Part shown: one piece after another, positions 55,311 to 63,769 of the stretch
Layout of the letters: every line of letters begins with the position of its first letter
Position numbering within the stretch: position 1 is the first letter of the stretch
Source: Chitinophagaceae bacterium
GTDB lineage: Bacteria > Bacteroidota > Bacteroidia > Chitinophagales > Chitinophagaceae
Assembly (NCBI GenBank): GCA_016710935.1
Contig: JADJTY010000006.1
Coordinates: forward strand, 124,001-188,000
DNA length: 64,000 nucleotides
Reading direction: 5' to 3'
Program-made: the position numbers and the translations under genes
The notes under the pieces: generated by a model
What the model was told of the DNA's origin: nothing
What the model saw: the letters and a program-made list of their open reading frames with translations, nothing else
Databases searched by the model: none

Positions 55311-56864
55311 TTATTTGATCATCATCAGCGCAGCCATCATCTCTATTCCCTCTAACAGATTACCGATACGGATATTTTCATTTTCGGCATGCTGGTTATT
55401 ATCATGGTTAGCTATGGGTACCGAAATGGTTTTAGCGTTCAGGTATTTTTCAAATACAAAAAGCGGAAGGCTGCCACCCATGGTTGGTTGCAGAACCACC
55501 TGGCCGGTGGTTGTGGTTTGTACTGCTTCAATAATTTTTTGTACCACAGGCAGGCTCATGGAGGTACGCTGCGCATTATAACCATCCTGTTTACGAATCA
55601 CTTGTATGATCTGTGCATATTTTTTTCTTTCTTCATCCGTTGGCTCTTTATCAGTAACATAATATCCCTGCGCTTTTATATGATCAATTACTTTTTGCTG
55701 CTGCCGCTGCCAATCGTTACCCAATACCATCCTCAGGTCAATAACGGCAGTTGCAAAAGTGGGTATCTGGTTAGATGCCTGCTTACCTACATTACCGCTT
55801 TGTATGCCATTGATATTTAACGAAGGTTGATTGATAGCTTCACTTAATGTGAGTCCCTTCATTTCAACAGTGCTGATGCCCAGTTCTTCTTTCATTTGTT
55901 CATCTACCAGCGGAACTTCACTCAAAGCTTTTTTTTCTGAAGGAGTTAAAGGAACCACATCGTCATAAAATCCTTTGATGGTTACCCTTCCGTTATCATC
56001 TTTCATGCTGGCTAATAATTTTACCAGCATCATGGCGGGGTTGGGAGCCCAGTTGCCATAGTGGCCGCTGTGTAAGGGCCGTTTGGAAGCATACACGGTA
56101 AGATCAAGACGGGCATCGCCACGAACCCCGAATGCAATTTGTTTTTTACCCGATTGGTGTACCGGCCCGTCGCACATGATCCATTGGTCAGACTGAAGCA
56201 GTGCACTGTGTTTTTGCAGTATTTCACCCAGGTGCGGAGAACCGGCTTCTTCTTCACCTTCAAAGAAAAATTTAATATTGCAACCCGGCAGTAAACCGGT
56301 TTTTATAAGCGCTTCGTAGCCATTTATAATAGCAGCCACACCGGCTTTGTCATCAGAAGCACCCCGTGCATATATCCTCCAGTCGTTATTATACCGGCCA
56401 TCTGCAGGAGCAGCCATTTTTACGCCGCCTTTATCGATGGCCTGTGAAAATAATTTTGGTTCAAAAGGGGCAAGCCCTTTTGCCCATTGTGCAGCATTAA
56501 CGGGCTGCCCATCGTAATGTGCATAAAATATAAGGGTTTGTTTGGCACCGGGCACCATTACTTCGCCATACACAGCCGGTGCAACTCCGGGCGTAACAGC
56601 CTTTAATAGCTGCACTTTTTGAATACCCCGTTTGTTCATCATGGACATAATAAAGGCTGCAGTTTTTTGCAGGCCTGCCGTATCTGCCGCCACATTGGGT
56701 ATAGCCAGAAAATCGGTAAACTCATTGATGATGTTGCCGGCATTTTTTTTGTTGTAATTACTGATTGCTACAACCCCGGGTGACTGAGCTGCAACCAACT
56801 GTCCAAACAGCCCGAAGGATGCTGTGCAGCAAGTTAAAACAACAAGGGAAAACTGTTTACGCAT
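55311..56864 (-). CDS. M20 family metallopeptidase
   Basis: A 517-residue secreted dipeptidase/aminoacylase-type enzyme with a signal peptide (1-26). Zinc ligands are visible: His in YAHYDGQPV, bridging Asp in GASDDKAG, the catalytic Glu in FEGEEEAGS, and the last His in NHDNNQHAENENI. The dimerisation lid lies between about 240 and 385. It would cleave short peptides or N-acyl amino acids in the periplasm. Start at 56864 supports the signal peptide. Confidence 0.9.
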   Translation of the reverse strand: MRKQFSLVVLTCCTASFGLFGQLVAAQSPGVVAISNYNKKNAGNIINEFTDFLAIPNVAADTAGLQKTAAFIMSMMNKRGIQKVQLLKAVTPGVAPAVYGEVMVPGAKQTLIFYAHYDGQPVNAAQWAKGLAPFEPKLFSQAIDKGGVKMAAPADGRYNNDWRIYARGASDDKAGVAAIINGYEALIKTGLLPGCNIKFFFEGEEEAGSPHLGEILQKHSALLQSDQWIMCDGPVHQSGKKQIAFGVRGDARLDLTVYASKRPLHSGHYGNWAPNPAMMLVKLLASMKDDNGRVTIKGFYDDVVPLTPSEKKALSEVPLVDEQMKEELGISTVEMKGLTLSEAINQPSLNINGIQSGNVGKQASNQIPTFATAVIDLRMVLGNDWQRQQQKVIDHIKAQGYYVTDKEPTDEERKKYAQIIQVIRKQDGYNAQRTSMSLPVVQKIIEAVQTTTTGQVVLQPTMGGSLPLFVFEKYLNAKTISVPIANHDNNQHAENENIRIGNLLEGIEMMAALMMIK

Positions 56865-57011
56865 ACAATTATGTTTGGGTGTGGGTTACCGAAAGTAGTA
56901 AAAATTAGTATTGTAATGTTTTAGTATTCGCCATGGTTTGATTCTTCAGGAATCTTTTTCAATACTTAAAAATTTTTAAGATTGGTTCATGAGACAAGAA
57001 CCAAGGCGCAG

Positions 57012-57746
57012 CTACTGCATAAACATCGTGTAATTGATAATGATTCTGGGCTTTTCGCCAGGGATAACACCAATAAGCGCTACTGACTGGTCGCCATTAT
57101 TCATACGGATGTGCAGGGTATTCCCATTAATGGTATAAGTGCCTTTTTCGGGTTCGCCGGTTGCCGTGCCGCCGGCACCATCTACATTTACGGTAGCCAT
57201 ACCTGTTAGTACCAGGGTGCCATCGTTGCTAAAGCTGTACGTTTGCGCTTTGCTGACATATCCGATTTTAAAATTTCCGGTAAAGTTCCCGTTGAGTTTA
57301 TAGTTATCCGGAAGCCCCTCCTGGGGAGCTACAAACCAGCTGTCTATCGTATTCAGCTTACCATCAAGATATTCCATTTTCCATTGTTCTGTTTTGCCTG
57401 TGAAGTAAGTAACTGTAATCACATCGCCATTTTTGGTGTAGGTGCCCGCATTGGCAGCATTCCCTTCTTTTTCCGCTGCCATATCAATGGGGTTGGCGCC
57501 CCTTATTGGATTCTGCACAAAACTGCCATCATCACCCAGCCACAGCCAGCCAATGCTCAGTCCGCCCACGATATAACTTCTCAGGTATAAGGTACCTTTT
57601 GGATTGTCGCCCCTGCTGTCCTCCGCTTTACCGGATTCTCCGTCACGGGACTCTTCTGCAACGGCATCATCATCAACAGACCTGGTATCATTGTTAGAAC
57701 AGGAAGCCAGCAACAGGCAAATAGACAGTAAACGCAGCATTTTCAT
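57012..57746 (-). CDS. Lipoprotein of unknown function
   Basis: A 244-residue lipoprotein (MKMLRLLSICLLLASC, Cys16) with an acidic, disordered linker (about 20-48, rich in D, E, S) and two beta-rich halves, each with a GxYTxNGDxI/L pattern (TYTKNGDVITVTYFTG; TYTINGNTLHIRMNNG), suggesting a duplicated lipocalin-like or META-type sheet. No family recognised. Preceded by a perfect 15-bp inverted repeat at 57777-57813. Confidence 0.65.
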   Translation of the reverse strand: MKMLRLLSICLLLASCSNNDTRSVDDDAVAEESRDGESGKAEDSRGDNPKGTLYLRSYIVGGLSIGWLWLGDDGSFVQNPIRGANPIDMAAEKEGNAANAGTYTKNGDVITVTYFTGKTEQWKMEYLDGKLNTIDSWFVAPQEGLPDNYKLNGNFTGNFKIGYVSKAQTYSFSNDGTLVLTGMATVNVDGAGGTATGEPEKGTYTINGNTLHIRMNNGDQSVALIGVIPGEKPRIIINYTMFMQ

Positions 57747-58075
57747 AACTTAAGTATTTGATATGTTGAATATAATTAGTTTAGTTGTATTGACCTAAAA
57801 TACAACTAAACTATCACTTTCTCAGTAACGTCTTCTGCTGGTGAATAGTGTCCCGGCGTGGTTTTCGCAAACAGTTTTTGATACAAACCAATCATTGTAT
57901 GCCCACGCTAAAACTCAAGTTGATGTATTAACTTCATTGCATCGTATCTGTACATACATTATCCCGGCTAATTTACCTGTATATATTCATGCGGCAGTCC
58001 GGCCCCATTATTCACAGCGCCATATCTATCGAAAATTCAATTTAAAAATCTATATTTAATACCTAAACTAAAATT
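57747..58075. other. 329-bp divergent intergenic region
   Basis: Lies between two divergently transcribed lipoprotein genes. Apart from the 57777-57813 inverted repeat and an AT-rich stretch before 58076 (including TATATTTA), I see nothing. A 72-codon open frame (57841-58059) is present but its composition is not protein-like. Confidence 0.5.
57777..57813. promoter_or_regulatory. Perfect 15-bp inverted repeat upstream of the 57012-57746 lipoprotein
   Basis: TAGTTTAGTTGTATT (57777-57791) and its exact reverse complement (57799-57813) surround a 7-base spacer GACCTAA. It lies 31 bases upstream of the minus-strand start and in a divergent gap, the place of an operator or a 5' leader hairpin. 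A symmetric regulator-binding site is the main inference. Confidence 0.5.
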
Positions 58076-58402
58076 ATGTACATCAAACTATCTATTATTG
58101 CTTTCTTGTTTATTATATGCTCGTGCAACGGCAATCACGATAGCCATTCCACCGATACTAAAACGGAAACAACCACCGGTACAGATGATGATGCGCCTAA
58201 AATGGATATTGAAGCAGAAAAAAATTCACTGAATCAGCAATCAAAAGCCTGTATTGCCCTGATGAATAAGCTGGAGGAAGATATGAATGCGGCTTATGCA
58301 GCAGGTGATGCAGCTACAGCTAAAACCCTCAAAGCAAGTATTGACAGTGCAGCCAGGGAAAATGTTTTGATCGGGCAGAAATTAATGGCACTGGAAAAGT
58401 AA
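58076..58402 (+). CDS. Small lipoprotein
   Basis: A 108-residue lipoprotein: hydrophobic start with Cys17/19 (FIICSC), a Thr/Asp-rich linker (HSTDTKTETTTGTDDDAPK, about 24-42) and a single long helix (about 44-107: EAEKNSLNQQSKACIALMNKLEEDMNAAYAAGDAATAKTLK). Probably membrane-tethered and helical. No family recognised. Confidence 0.62.
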   Translation: MYIKLSIIAFLFIICSCNGNHDSHSTDTKTETTTGTDDDAPKMDIEAEKNSLNQQSKACIALMNKLEEDMNAAYAAGDAATAKTLKASIDSAARENVLIGQKLMALEK

Positions 58403-58441
58403 AACGTTATGCTTATCCTGTTGTTCTCAGGCGAGTCTCTG

Positions 58442-58473
58442 ACGGCTAAGTGCGAAGGCCCGGGACTTGCCGT
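58442..58473. terminator. Hairpin between convergent genes, likely bidirectional terminator
   Basis: ACGGCTAAGT (58442-58451) pairs with ACTTGCCGT (58465-58473) with one bulged T, around a GC-rich loop GCGAAGGCCCGGG. It lies 40 bases after the upstream stop and 20 bases before the convergent gene's stop. Confidence 0.45.
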
Positions 58474-58492
58474 TTGTAAACACAGGCAATCG

Positions 58493-58993
58493 TTATTTAA
58501 CCCTGGTATATATTGTTTCTGTGGCTTTGGCTTCTTCGCCCCCCGGCGAAATATTATAGGCCGATATTTTCAATGCATCATCATTCAAAATTTCAATCTC
58601 TGTGCGCCAGCCCCAGTGCTGCTCTGTTTCAGGTGTTACATAAGCATAGCTGCCCAGCATGTTGAGTTTATCATCGCCTTTTTTACCTTCCGAAAAGATC
58701 ATGGCACTGCCGGTATGAAAACTGTCTATCCAGCTTGCCTGTATCTTTCCGGTTTCAAGATTACAACCGTAGATCGCCAGGCCTTCCAATGGTTTGCCCC
58801 CAAAGCTTCCTTTGTATCCATGCAAAATAAAACGGTCGTTCAGAATAAGCCGCATGTTTCCAATTACCGGTGATTCATCAACAGGATCTCCGGGTTCAAA
58901 CCACACTTTGGTTGTTCCTTCCCATTCGCCCTGCAATTTTGACAATTGAAAGTGTATGCCGTTTTCTTTTGAATGTTGAAATTTTCCGCTCAT
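58493..58993 (-). CDS. DUF1579-like cytoplasmic protein
   Basis: 166 residues from the start at 58993 (MSGKFQHSKENG); 59029 is an alternative that would add 12 residues. The pattern KLQGEWEGTTKVWFEPGDPVDESPVIGNMRLILNDRFILHGYKG and PLEGLAIYGCNLETGKIQASWIDSFHTG is that of DUF1579 beta-barrel proteins (calycin-like). No signal peptide. Function unknown. Confidence 0.72.
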   Translation of the reverse strand: MSGKFQHSKENGIHFQLSKLQGEWEGTTKVWFEPGDPVDESPVIGNMRLILNDRFILHGYKGSFGGKPLEGLAIYGCNLETGKIQASWIDSFHTGSAMIFSEGKKGDDKLNMLGSYAYVTPETEQHWGWRTEIEILNDDALKISAYNISPGGEEAKATETIYTRVK

Positions 58994-59202
58994 AATAGTT
59001 GTTGATTTATTTGCAATATGAAAATACAATAAATTTAAATTAACAGAATCAGTCCTTTATGCTTCCCAGGTAACACGATGCTACGGCTGCACGTGAGTTA
59101 TACAATTATTTAAAAGATTTACAGAATTCACTGATGTTAGTATGGAATGGGTTTAAATTTTTAATTTAGAAGCCGGTAAACAATTCACCTAAACGATTTA
59201 TT

Positions 59203-59538
59203 ATGGAAAACACAATGACCACCTTAAGCAGCGTACTCGAAAAGCTTCGTATCAGAAAACAGGATAATGAATTGATCATGACAGCCGAAGGTTTTACCAG
59301 CCATGCCGGAAAAGTGTATAAGGTGGATGAACTAACCATTATTAAGACTTACCATTTTGAAGGAAACTCTGACCCATCCGACAGTTCCATTTTATATTTG
59401 ATCGAAGCAGTTGATGGCCTGATCGGTTACAGCATTGATGAGTACGGTGTATATTCCAATCATGAGGAGGCAGGATATGATGAGTTCATCCGTAAAATCA
59501 ATGTAAATGAAAGGGATGAGCAGGAGATATTTAAATAA
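59203..59538 (+). CDS. Small hypothetical protein
   Basis: A 111-residue cytoplasmic protein with a beta-rich middle (KVYKVDELTIIKTYHFEGNSDPSDSSILYLIEAVDGLIGYSIDEYGVY) and a helical end (DEFIRKINVNERDEQEIF). No signal or membrane segment. The composition is natural and the start has an A-rich lead. I do not recognise the family. Confidence 0.68.
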   Translation: MENTMTTLSSVLEKLRIRKQDNELIMTAEGFTSHAGKVYKVDELTIIKTYHFEGNSDPSDSSILYLIEAVDGLIGYSIDEYGVYSNHEEAGYDEFIRKINVNERDEQEIFK

Positions 59539-59634
59539 AACAGCCGGATAAATTAATCATTGTGGTTTATTGAGTACTTTTTAAATCTCAGCGGTTTTTA
59601 TAAACAACTATTAGTTTGTTCAAACAGCCCTGCT

Positions 59635-60276
59635 TTACGTATAAACAGCAATGACCCAGGTTATAACAAAAAGCGTAGCACCAATCACACTTAAAGGATG
59701 CACTTTTCTGACGGTTTTCCAATCGTAGATAAAAAGAAAGATAAAGAAAAGAAACCAAAGGACTTTTACAATAACATCATACAGAACAAATTCACTGACG
59801 ACCTTTTGCAGGTAAAAATGATTAATTGCCCTGTCCAATATGGGCCCCAACATGTAGAGCGTAGCCATATACATGAAGCGTTTGTGCAGTACCGGTTTCT
59901 TTCGATTTCGATAGCCAAGCCATACAAAAACCCAAAAAGCAACATAAAGATGCGGTTCGACTTTACATAATATGGCATGGTATCCCACCCTTTATAAACA
60001 ACTACAAAAATATACACCGTGGTGAGGAACACGCCTGCCGCTGCAATCATGCCCGCAATGCCCAGTTTCATGTGCGCCCTGATATTGCCTTTGCGGATGA
60101 AATTGGTTTGTATTACTAATATAACGATCCAGGCAAAACAAAACAATCCATGAATGATGAATTTGGGATCGCTGTTGCTTTTTTGTCCTACATCGGTAAA
60201 GAGGTTATCAGAAAAGCCGATAACAGAAAAAATAAGAATGAAAATGCCGGCAACCAGAAAAAAAATATTTTTTCAT
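59635..60276 (-). pseudogene. Membrane protein gene with two one-base frameshifts
   Basis: Reading the minus strand from ATG 60276 gives MKKYFF, then a frameshift in an eight-base T run (plus-strand A run 60258-60265) leads to LVAGIFILIFSVIGFSDNLF, TDVGQKSNSDPKFIIHGLFC and further. A second shift near 59920 (after FGFLYGLA) leads to YRNRKKPVLHKRFMYMATLY and onward to the stop at 59635. Restored, it is one protein of about 212 residues with six hydrophobic segments. The middle piece (open from 60146) and last piece (open from 59988) lack credible starts. No family name recognised with confidence; it looks like a small Bacteroidetes integral membrane protein. Confidence 0.75.
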
Positions 60277-60395
60277 TTTGGGTTCTTTCCTTTAAAAAAT
60301 GTTCGTAAATCCGTCAAATCTGCATTCCTAAAGATATACAGTACAATTGAGTTATGCAATGATGCCGCCCTGAAACTTCGGCTACCCGCAACAGA

Positions 60396-60423
60396 GAAGC
60401 CGGTATTTTTTATTACCGGCTTC
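60396..60423. terminator. Hairpin downstream of the S9 peptidase gene
   Basis: GAAGCCGGTA (60396-60405) pairs with TACCGGCTTC (60414-60423) around TTTTTTAT. It lies about 55 bases past the minus-strand stop of the peptidase gene; a T run after the stem is missing on that strand, so efficiency is unclear. Confidence 0.6.
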
Positions 60424-60435
60424 ATTATTTATAAA

Positions 60436-60478
60436 AATCTGCGTTAATCTGTTCTGATCTGCGTCATCAGCGTTCCTA
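60436..60478. repeat. ATCTGCG-type repeat overlapping the S9 peptidase stop codon
   Basis: Three imperfect 10-base units (ATCTGCGTTA, ATCTGTTCTG, ATCTGCGTCA) followed by TCAGCG abut and include the stop codon (60476-60478) of the peptidase gene. This motif closely resembles short ATCTGCGT-type intergenic sequences that recur in many Bacteroidetes genomes. Confidence 0.5.
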
Positions 60479-63061
60479 TTTCGGCTTATACTCCAAAACC
60501 AGCACCGCATTTTCCGTTAAGCTGGCGCTGCTGTGTAACTCATGGCGTTTATCACCGGCCTTTACCACAATGGTGGCTGTATTGGGTGGTATGCTGCCCA
60601 GGTTATGCGCAAACATCACAATTTCGTGCTGGGGTGCTTTTTCGTCCAGCATCAGTTGTACGGTAATGGCTTTGTCGGTAAGTCCCCGGTTACTTACCAG
60701 TAATTTGTTGTTGTAATACACACTGATGGTATCTCCATCAATGGTGCCATTATCAAAAATATCCAGTGTAATATTAGTAACTGATACCGGTATGCGGCTG
60801 AATACAGTGTTCTTTCTTACAGATTGGTTTTGATATTTAATTACAGTGTCTTTTTTTACTTGCGATGCAGGTGTAGCTGTTGATGCAGAAACGATCTTAT
60901 ATTCTTTAGGCACTTCGGCTCCCATCAGGTTCTTTCCAAAATAATCCCAACGCTTTCTTGTCATGTATAATCCATCCGCACCATAACCGTGGCGTGCATT
61001 AGGAAACACTACCAGGTCGAAATCCTTATTGGCTTTTTGCAATTGCTCTACCACCAAATAAGTATTGTAGGGCGGTACATTATCATCCATACCTCCATGT
61101 GCCAGCATAAGCTTACCCTTAAGGTTACCTGCATTCATCTGGTTGGCCTGCTTGGCATAATTGGTAGTGCCATCGGGTCCTTTTTCTTCCAGGCCAATAT
61201 AGCGTTCGCCCCAGTCATCTTCGTAATTGCGGTTATCGTGGTTACCACTTTCGGATATACCTACTTTATAAAAATCCGGGAAGGTAAACATGGCATCGGC
61301 TGTGGCAAAGCCCCCACCTGAATGGCCCCAGATACCAACTTTATCAATATCCATATACGGCCTAGCCGCAGCCAGTTGTTTAATGCCCGCTATCTGATCG
61401 GGCAGTGTATTATCGCCCATATTGCCATAACAGGCATCGTGAAAAGATTTGGAACGATCGGGGTTGCAACTGCCATCAATGATCACCACCAAAAAACCAA
61501 GATCGGCCAGAGCCTGGTGATCTCCACGTGAAGGGCCAAAATTGCGGCTGCCTACGCCCCCGCCCTGCGGACCGGGATATACATAATTAACGATGGGATA
61601 CTTTTTATTCGGATCAAAATCTTTGGGTTTAAACAGCAGGCCATACAGATCCCATTTACCATCGGCTGATTTTACTTTGATTGGCTCGGCGGGCTTCCAC
61701 CCGGTTGCCAGTAATTTGCTGATATCTGTTCTCTCCAGTTCGGAAATTAATTTGCCTTTTATATCCCGCAAAACAGAAACCGGTGGCACATGTGGTTGAG
61801 AATAATTATCGGTGAAATATTTTCCATCAGGTGAGAAACTGATATTGTGATTACCATCTTCAGGTGTTAACAATTTCAGGTTAGTGCCATCAAAATTAAC
61901 ACTGTAAAAATGGGCATAATAAGGGTCACGGCCTGGCTCACGGCCATTAGCCATAAAGTAAAGCACTTTGTTTGCTTCATCTACTTTTAATAATTGTGTA
62001 ACAACCCATGATCCTTTGGTAATCTGATATTTGAGTTTACCCGTTGCTGCATCATACATATACAAATGCCCCCAGTCATCACGTTCGCTGTACCAGATGA
62101 TCTCATTCGTTTTATCCAAAAAACGGTTGTTGATGGTACCTTGCCCGCTTTCGTATTGAGTAGCTACTGTTTCTGTAAACACTTCCTTTATATCGCCGGT
62201 TGTTGCATTGGCAATGCGTACTTTTTCAACCTTATGATCACGACTGGTAGAAACAAAAAACAGTTTGCTGGCATCGGCATTCCATTCATTGTCATCATAA
62301 CCACCGCTTGATGCAATATCATCACTCAGGGTTCCCCGGTGATCATCGGCAGGTATTTTTAAACGGATGACCTTTTGATTATCTACTTCTATAATTACCC
62401 GGTGAATTTTTACAATGGCAGAATCCTGTGGTAGCGGATATTTCCATTCTTCCAGCCTGGGCGCACCTACATTGGTAGATACCAGGTACATGGTGCTTAC
62501 ATGGCGTTGGTCCTGCTGAAAGGTGGCTATCTTTTTAGAGTCGGGGCTCCATAGCAGGATGGGCCGGTCGCTATGTGTCCAGCCAGCGTTATCGGTTGCA
62601 TAACCAAAATCTTTTATGCCATCAAAAGTTAACTGGGTTTCCTTTTTAGTTTCTATATCTTTCACCCACAGGTTCCAGTCTTTAATAAATGCAGCTTTTT
62701 TGCCATCAGGCGAAAGGCTTTCATTGGCACCACCCCTGCGCCGGCCTGATGCTGCAACAGTTGCGCCACCGGCATCAGGTACAATTGATTTTCTATCGGA
62801 GCCTGTTTTACGGTTGCCGTTGGCGGGATCTATTAAAACATATTCCACACCACCAGGTACTGCAACGGAGTACCAGAATTTACCTTCGGGCAGCCAGTTT
62901 GGGTTCACATTATAACGGTAAACGAGTTTGCCAACATTAAAACCCAAAGCTTTGGTTGCCTGGTCGTAATCGGTGGCGGTTAATACTTTTTTATCGGATT
63001 GTGCTATTGCGGTTAAACCTGCAAGTGTAGTAATTGCCAGTGCAATAAAGTGTTTTTTCAT
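60476..63061 (-). CDS. S9 family (DPP4-type) prolyl oligopeptidase-like peptidase with extra C-terminal domain
   Basis: An 861-residue secreted enzyme: signal peptide (1-20), DPPIV N-terminal propeller (about 60-440), and alpha/beta hydrolase domain with nucleophile Ser581 in WGHSGGGFAT, Asp in GGMDDNVPPYNT and His in FPNARHGYG. The family cleaves after Pro/Ala near the N-terminus of peptides. After residue about 740 a further 120 residues form an unusual beta domain (VTNITLDIFDNGTIDGDTIS ... HEIVMFAHNLGSIPPNTATI ... SASLTENAVLVLEYKPK) not part of normal S9 enzymes. Periplasmic or surface digestion of peptides is likely. Confidence 0.9.
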   Translation of the reverse strand: MKKHFIALAITTLAGLTAIAQSDKKVLTATDYDQATKALGFNVGKLVYRYNVNPNWLPEGKFWYSVAVPGGVEYVLIDPANGNRKTGSDRKSIVPDAGGATVAASGRRRGGANESLSPDGKKAAFIKDWNLWVKDIETKKETQLTFDGIKDFGYATDNAGWTHSDRPILLWSPDSKKIATFQQDQRHVSTMYLVSTNVGAPRLEEWKYPLPQDSAIVKIHRVIIEVDNQKVIRLKIPADDHRGTLSDDIASSGGYDDNEWNADASKLFFVSTSRDHKVEKVRIANATTGDIKEVFTETVATQYESGQGTINNRFLDKTNEIIWYSERDDWGHLYMYDAATGKLKYQITKGSWVVTQLLKVDEANKVLYFMANGREPGRDPYYAHFYSVNFDGTNLKLLTPEDGNHNISFSPDGKYFTDNYSQPHVPPVSVLRDIKGKLISELERTDISKLLATGWKPAEPIKVKSADGKWDLYGLLFKPKDFDPNKKYPIVNYVYPGPQGGGVGSRNFGPSRGDHQALADLGFLVVIIDGSCNPDRSKSFHDACYGNMGDNTLPDQIAGIKQLAAARPYMDIDKVGIWGHSGGGFATADAMFTFPDFYKVGISESGNHDNRNYEDDWGERYIGLEEKGPDGTTNYAKQANQMNAGNLKGKLMLAHGGMDDNVPPYNTYLVVEQLQKANKDFDLVVFPNARHGYGADGLYMTRKRWDYFGKNLMGAEVPKEYKIVSASTATPASQVKKDTVIKYQNQSVRKNTVFSRIPVSVTNITLDIFDNGTIDGDTISVYYNNKLLVSNRGLTDKAITVQLMLDEKAPQHEIVMFAHNLGSIPPNTATIVVKAGDKRHELHSSASLTENAVLVLEYKPK

Positions 63062-63769
63062 ACCTGATGTTTATTTCGGAGGGGAATTTAGGAAAAGTTG
63101 GGGATTTTGGGAGGGATAAATGTTGAGTGGTAAGAATGGACAGTTTTTTGATAAAAGGCCATATTGTTAGGGAGGCTTTTAAGCAAAAACAGCTTTTACT
63201 TTTCTCATTTACTTTTTTGCTTCTCCAAAAAAGTAACAAAAAAGGAGCCCGACAAAGCCCGCCTGACCGGACGGGCAGGGATTACATCCCCTTTGTCGGA
63301 TGGTTCCCTGATTTGGCTTTTGTACTACTGTGGCTTGTACATCAGTAATTCTACTCTTAGGTGCAGTTAGCCTATACTAATTAAAAGCGGTTTTTAATTT
63401 AATGGATACCCACTTCTTGTGTTTACTGAGATGAGAACGACCATGGTATTTTTCGATTTTGAAGTTAGCATAAAAGCAAGCTGCCACATTAATGATAATT
63501 GGGCTGATTGCTATTTTAAAAAGTTTATGCAAAGTGGTATAAGTTGTGAAGTTACTTTGAAAAAAGTTGACTGGTCCCGATAACCATCAGGTGCCTGGCA
63601 AAATGGGCACCTGCCCCGACGAGCATAGCGGAACTCGGGGGAGCATTTGTTTTACCCTTGAAATCCTGAGGGAAGTCGAAGCGTTTTGTTTTTTTTGTCT
63701 GGAAAAAAAGAAAAAGAGAATTAAATGAATCATGTAATTTAGAAGTTAACATATTGCTCCAGCATTTTT
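63062..63769. repeat. 708-bp repeat-rich intergenic region
   Basis: No credible gene. It contains GC-rich islets in AT-rich DNA: near 63257-63280 GCCCGCCTGACCGGACGGGC (imperfect inverted repeat), near 63180-63245 a CTTTTTTGCTTCTCCAAAAAAGTAAC hairpin-like motif, and 63590-63690 with CCCCGACGAGCATAGCGGAA CTCGGGG and CCTGAGGGAAGTCGAAGCG. These look like dispersed Bacteroidetes intergenic repeats. Two short frames across them (63127-63348, 63552-63752) read through repeats and are not proteins. Confidence 0.6.

Noticed and set aside
57841..58059. 72-codon open frame in a divergent gap
   Set aside because: Composition (many H, Y, C in random order) is not protein-like, and it runs across promoter DNA for the next gene.
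63127..63348. 73-codon frame before the MobA-like gene
   Set aside because: It reads through GC-rich repeat DNA and has no start context or protein-like pattern.
63552..63752. 66-codon minus frame with phrases like GAGAHFARH
   Set aside because: It overlaps repeat-like palindromes; such frames recur from dispersed repeats rather than genes.
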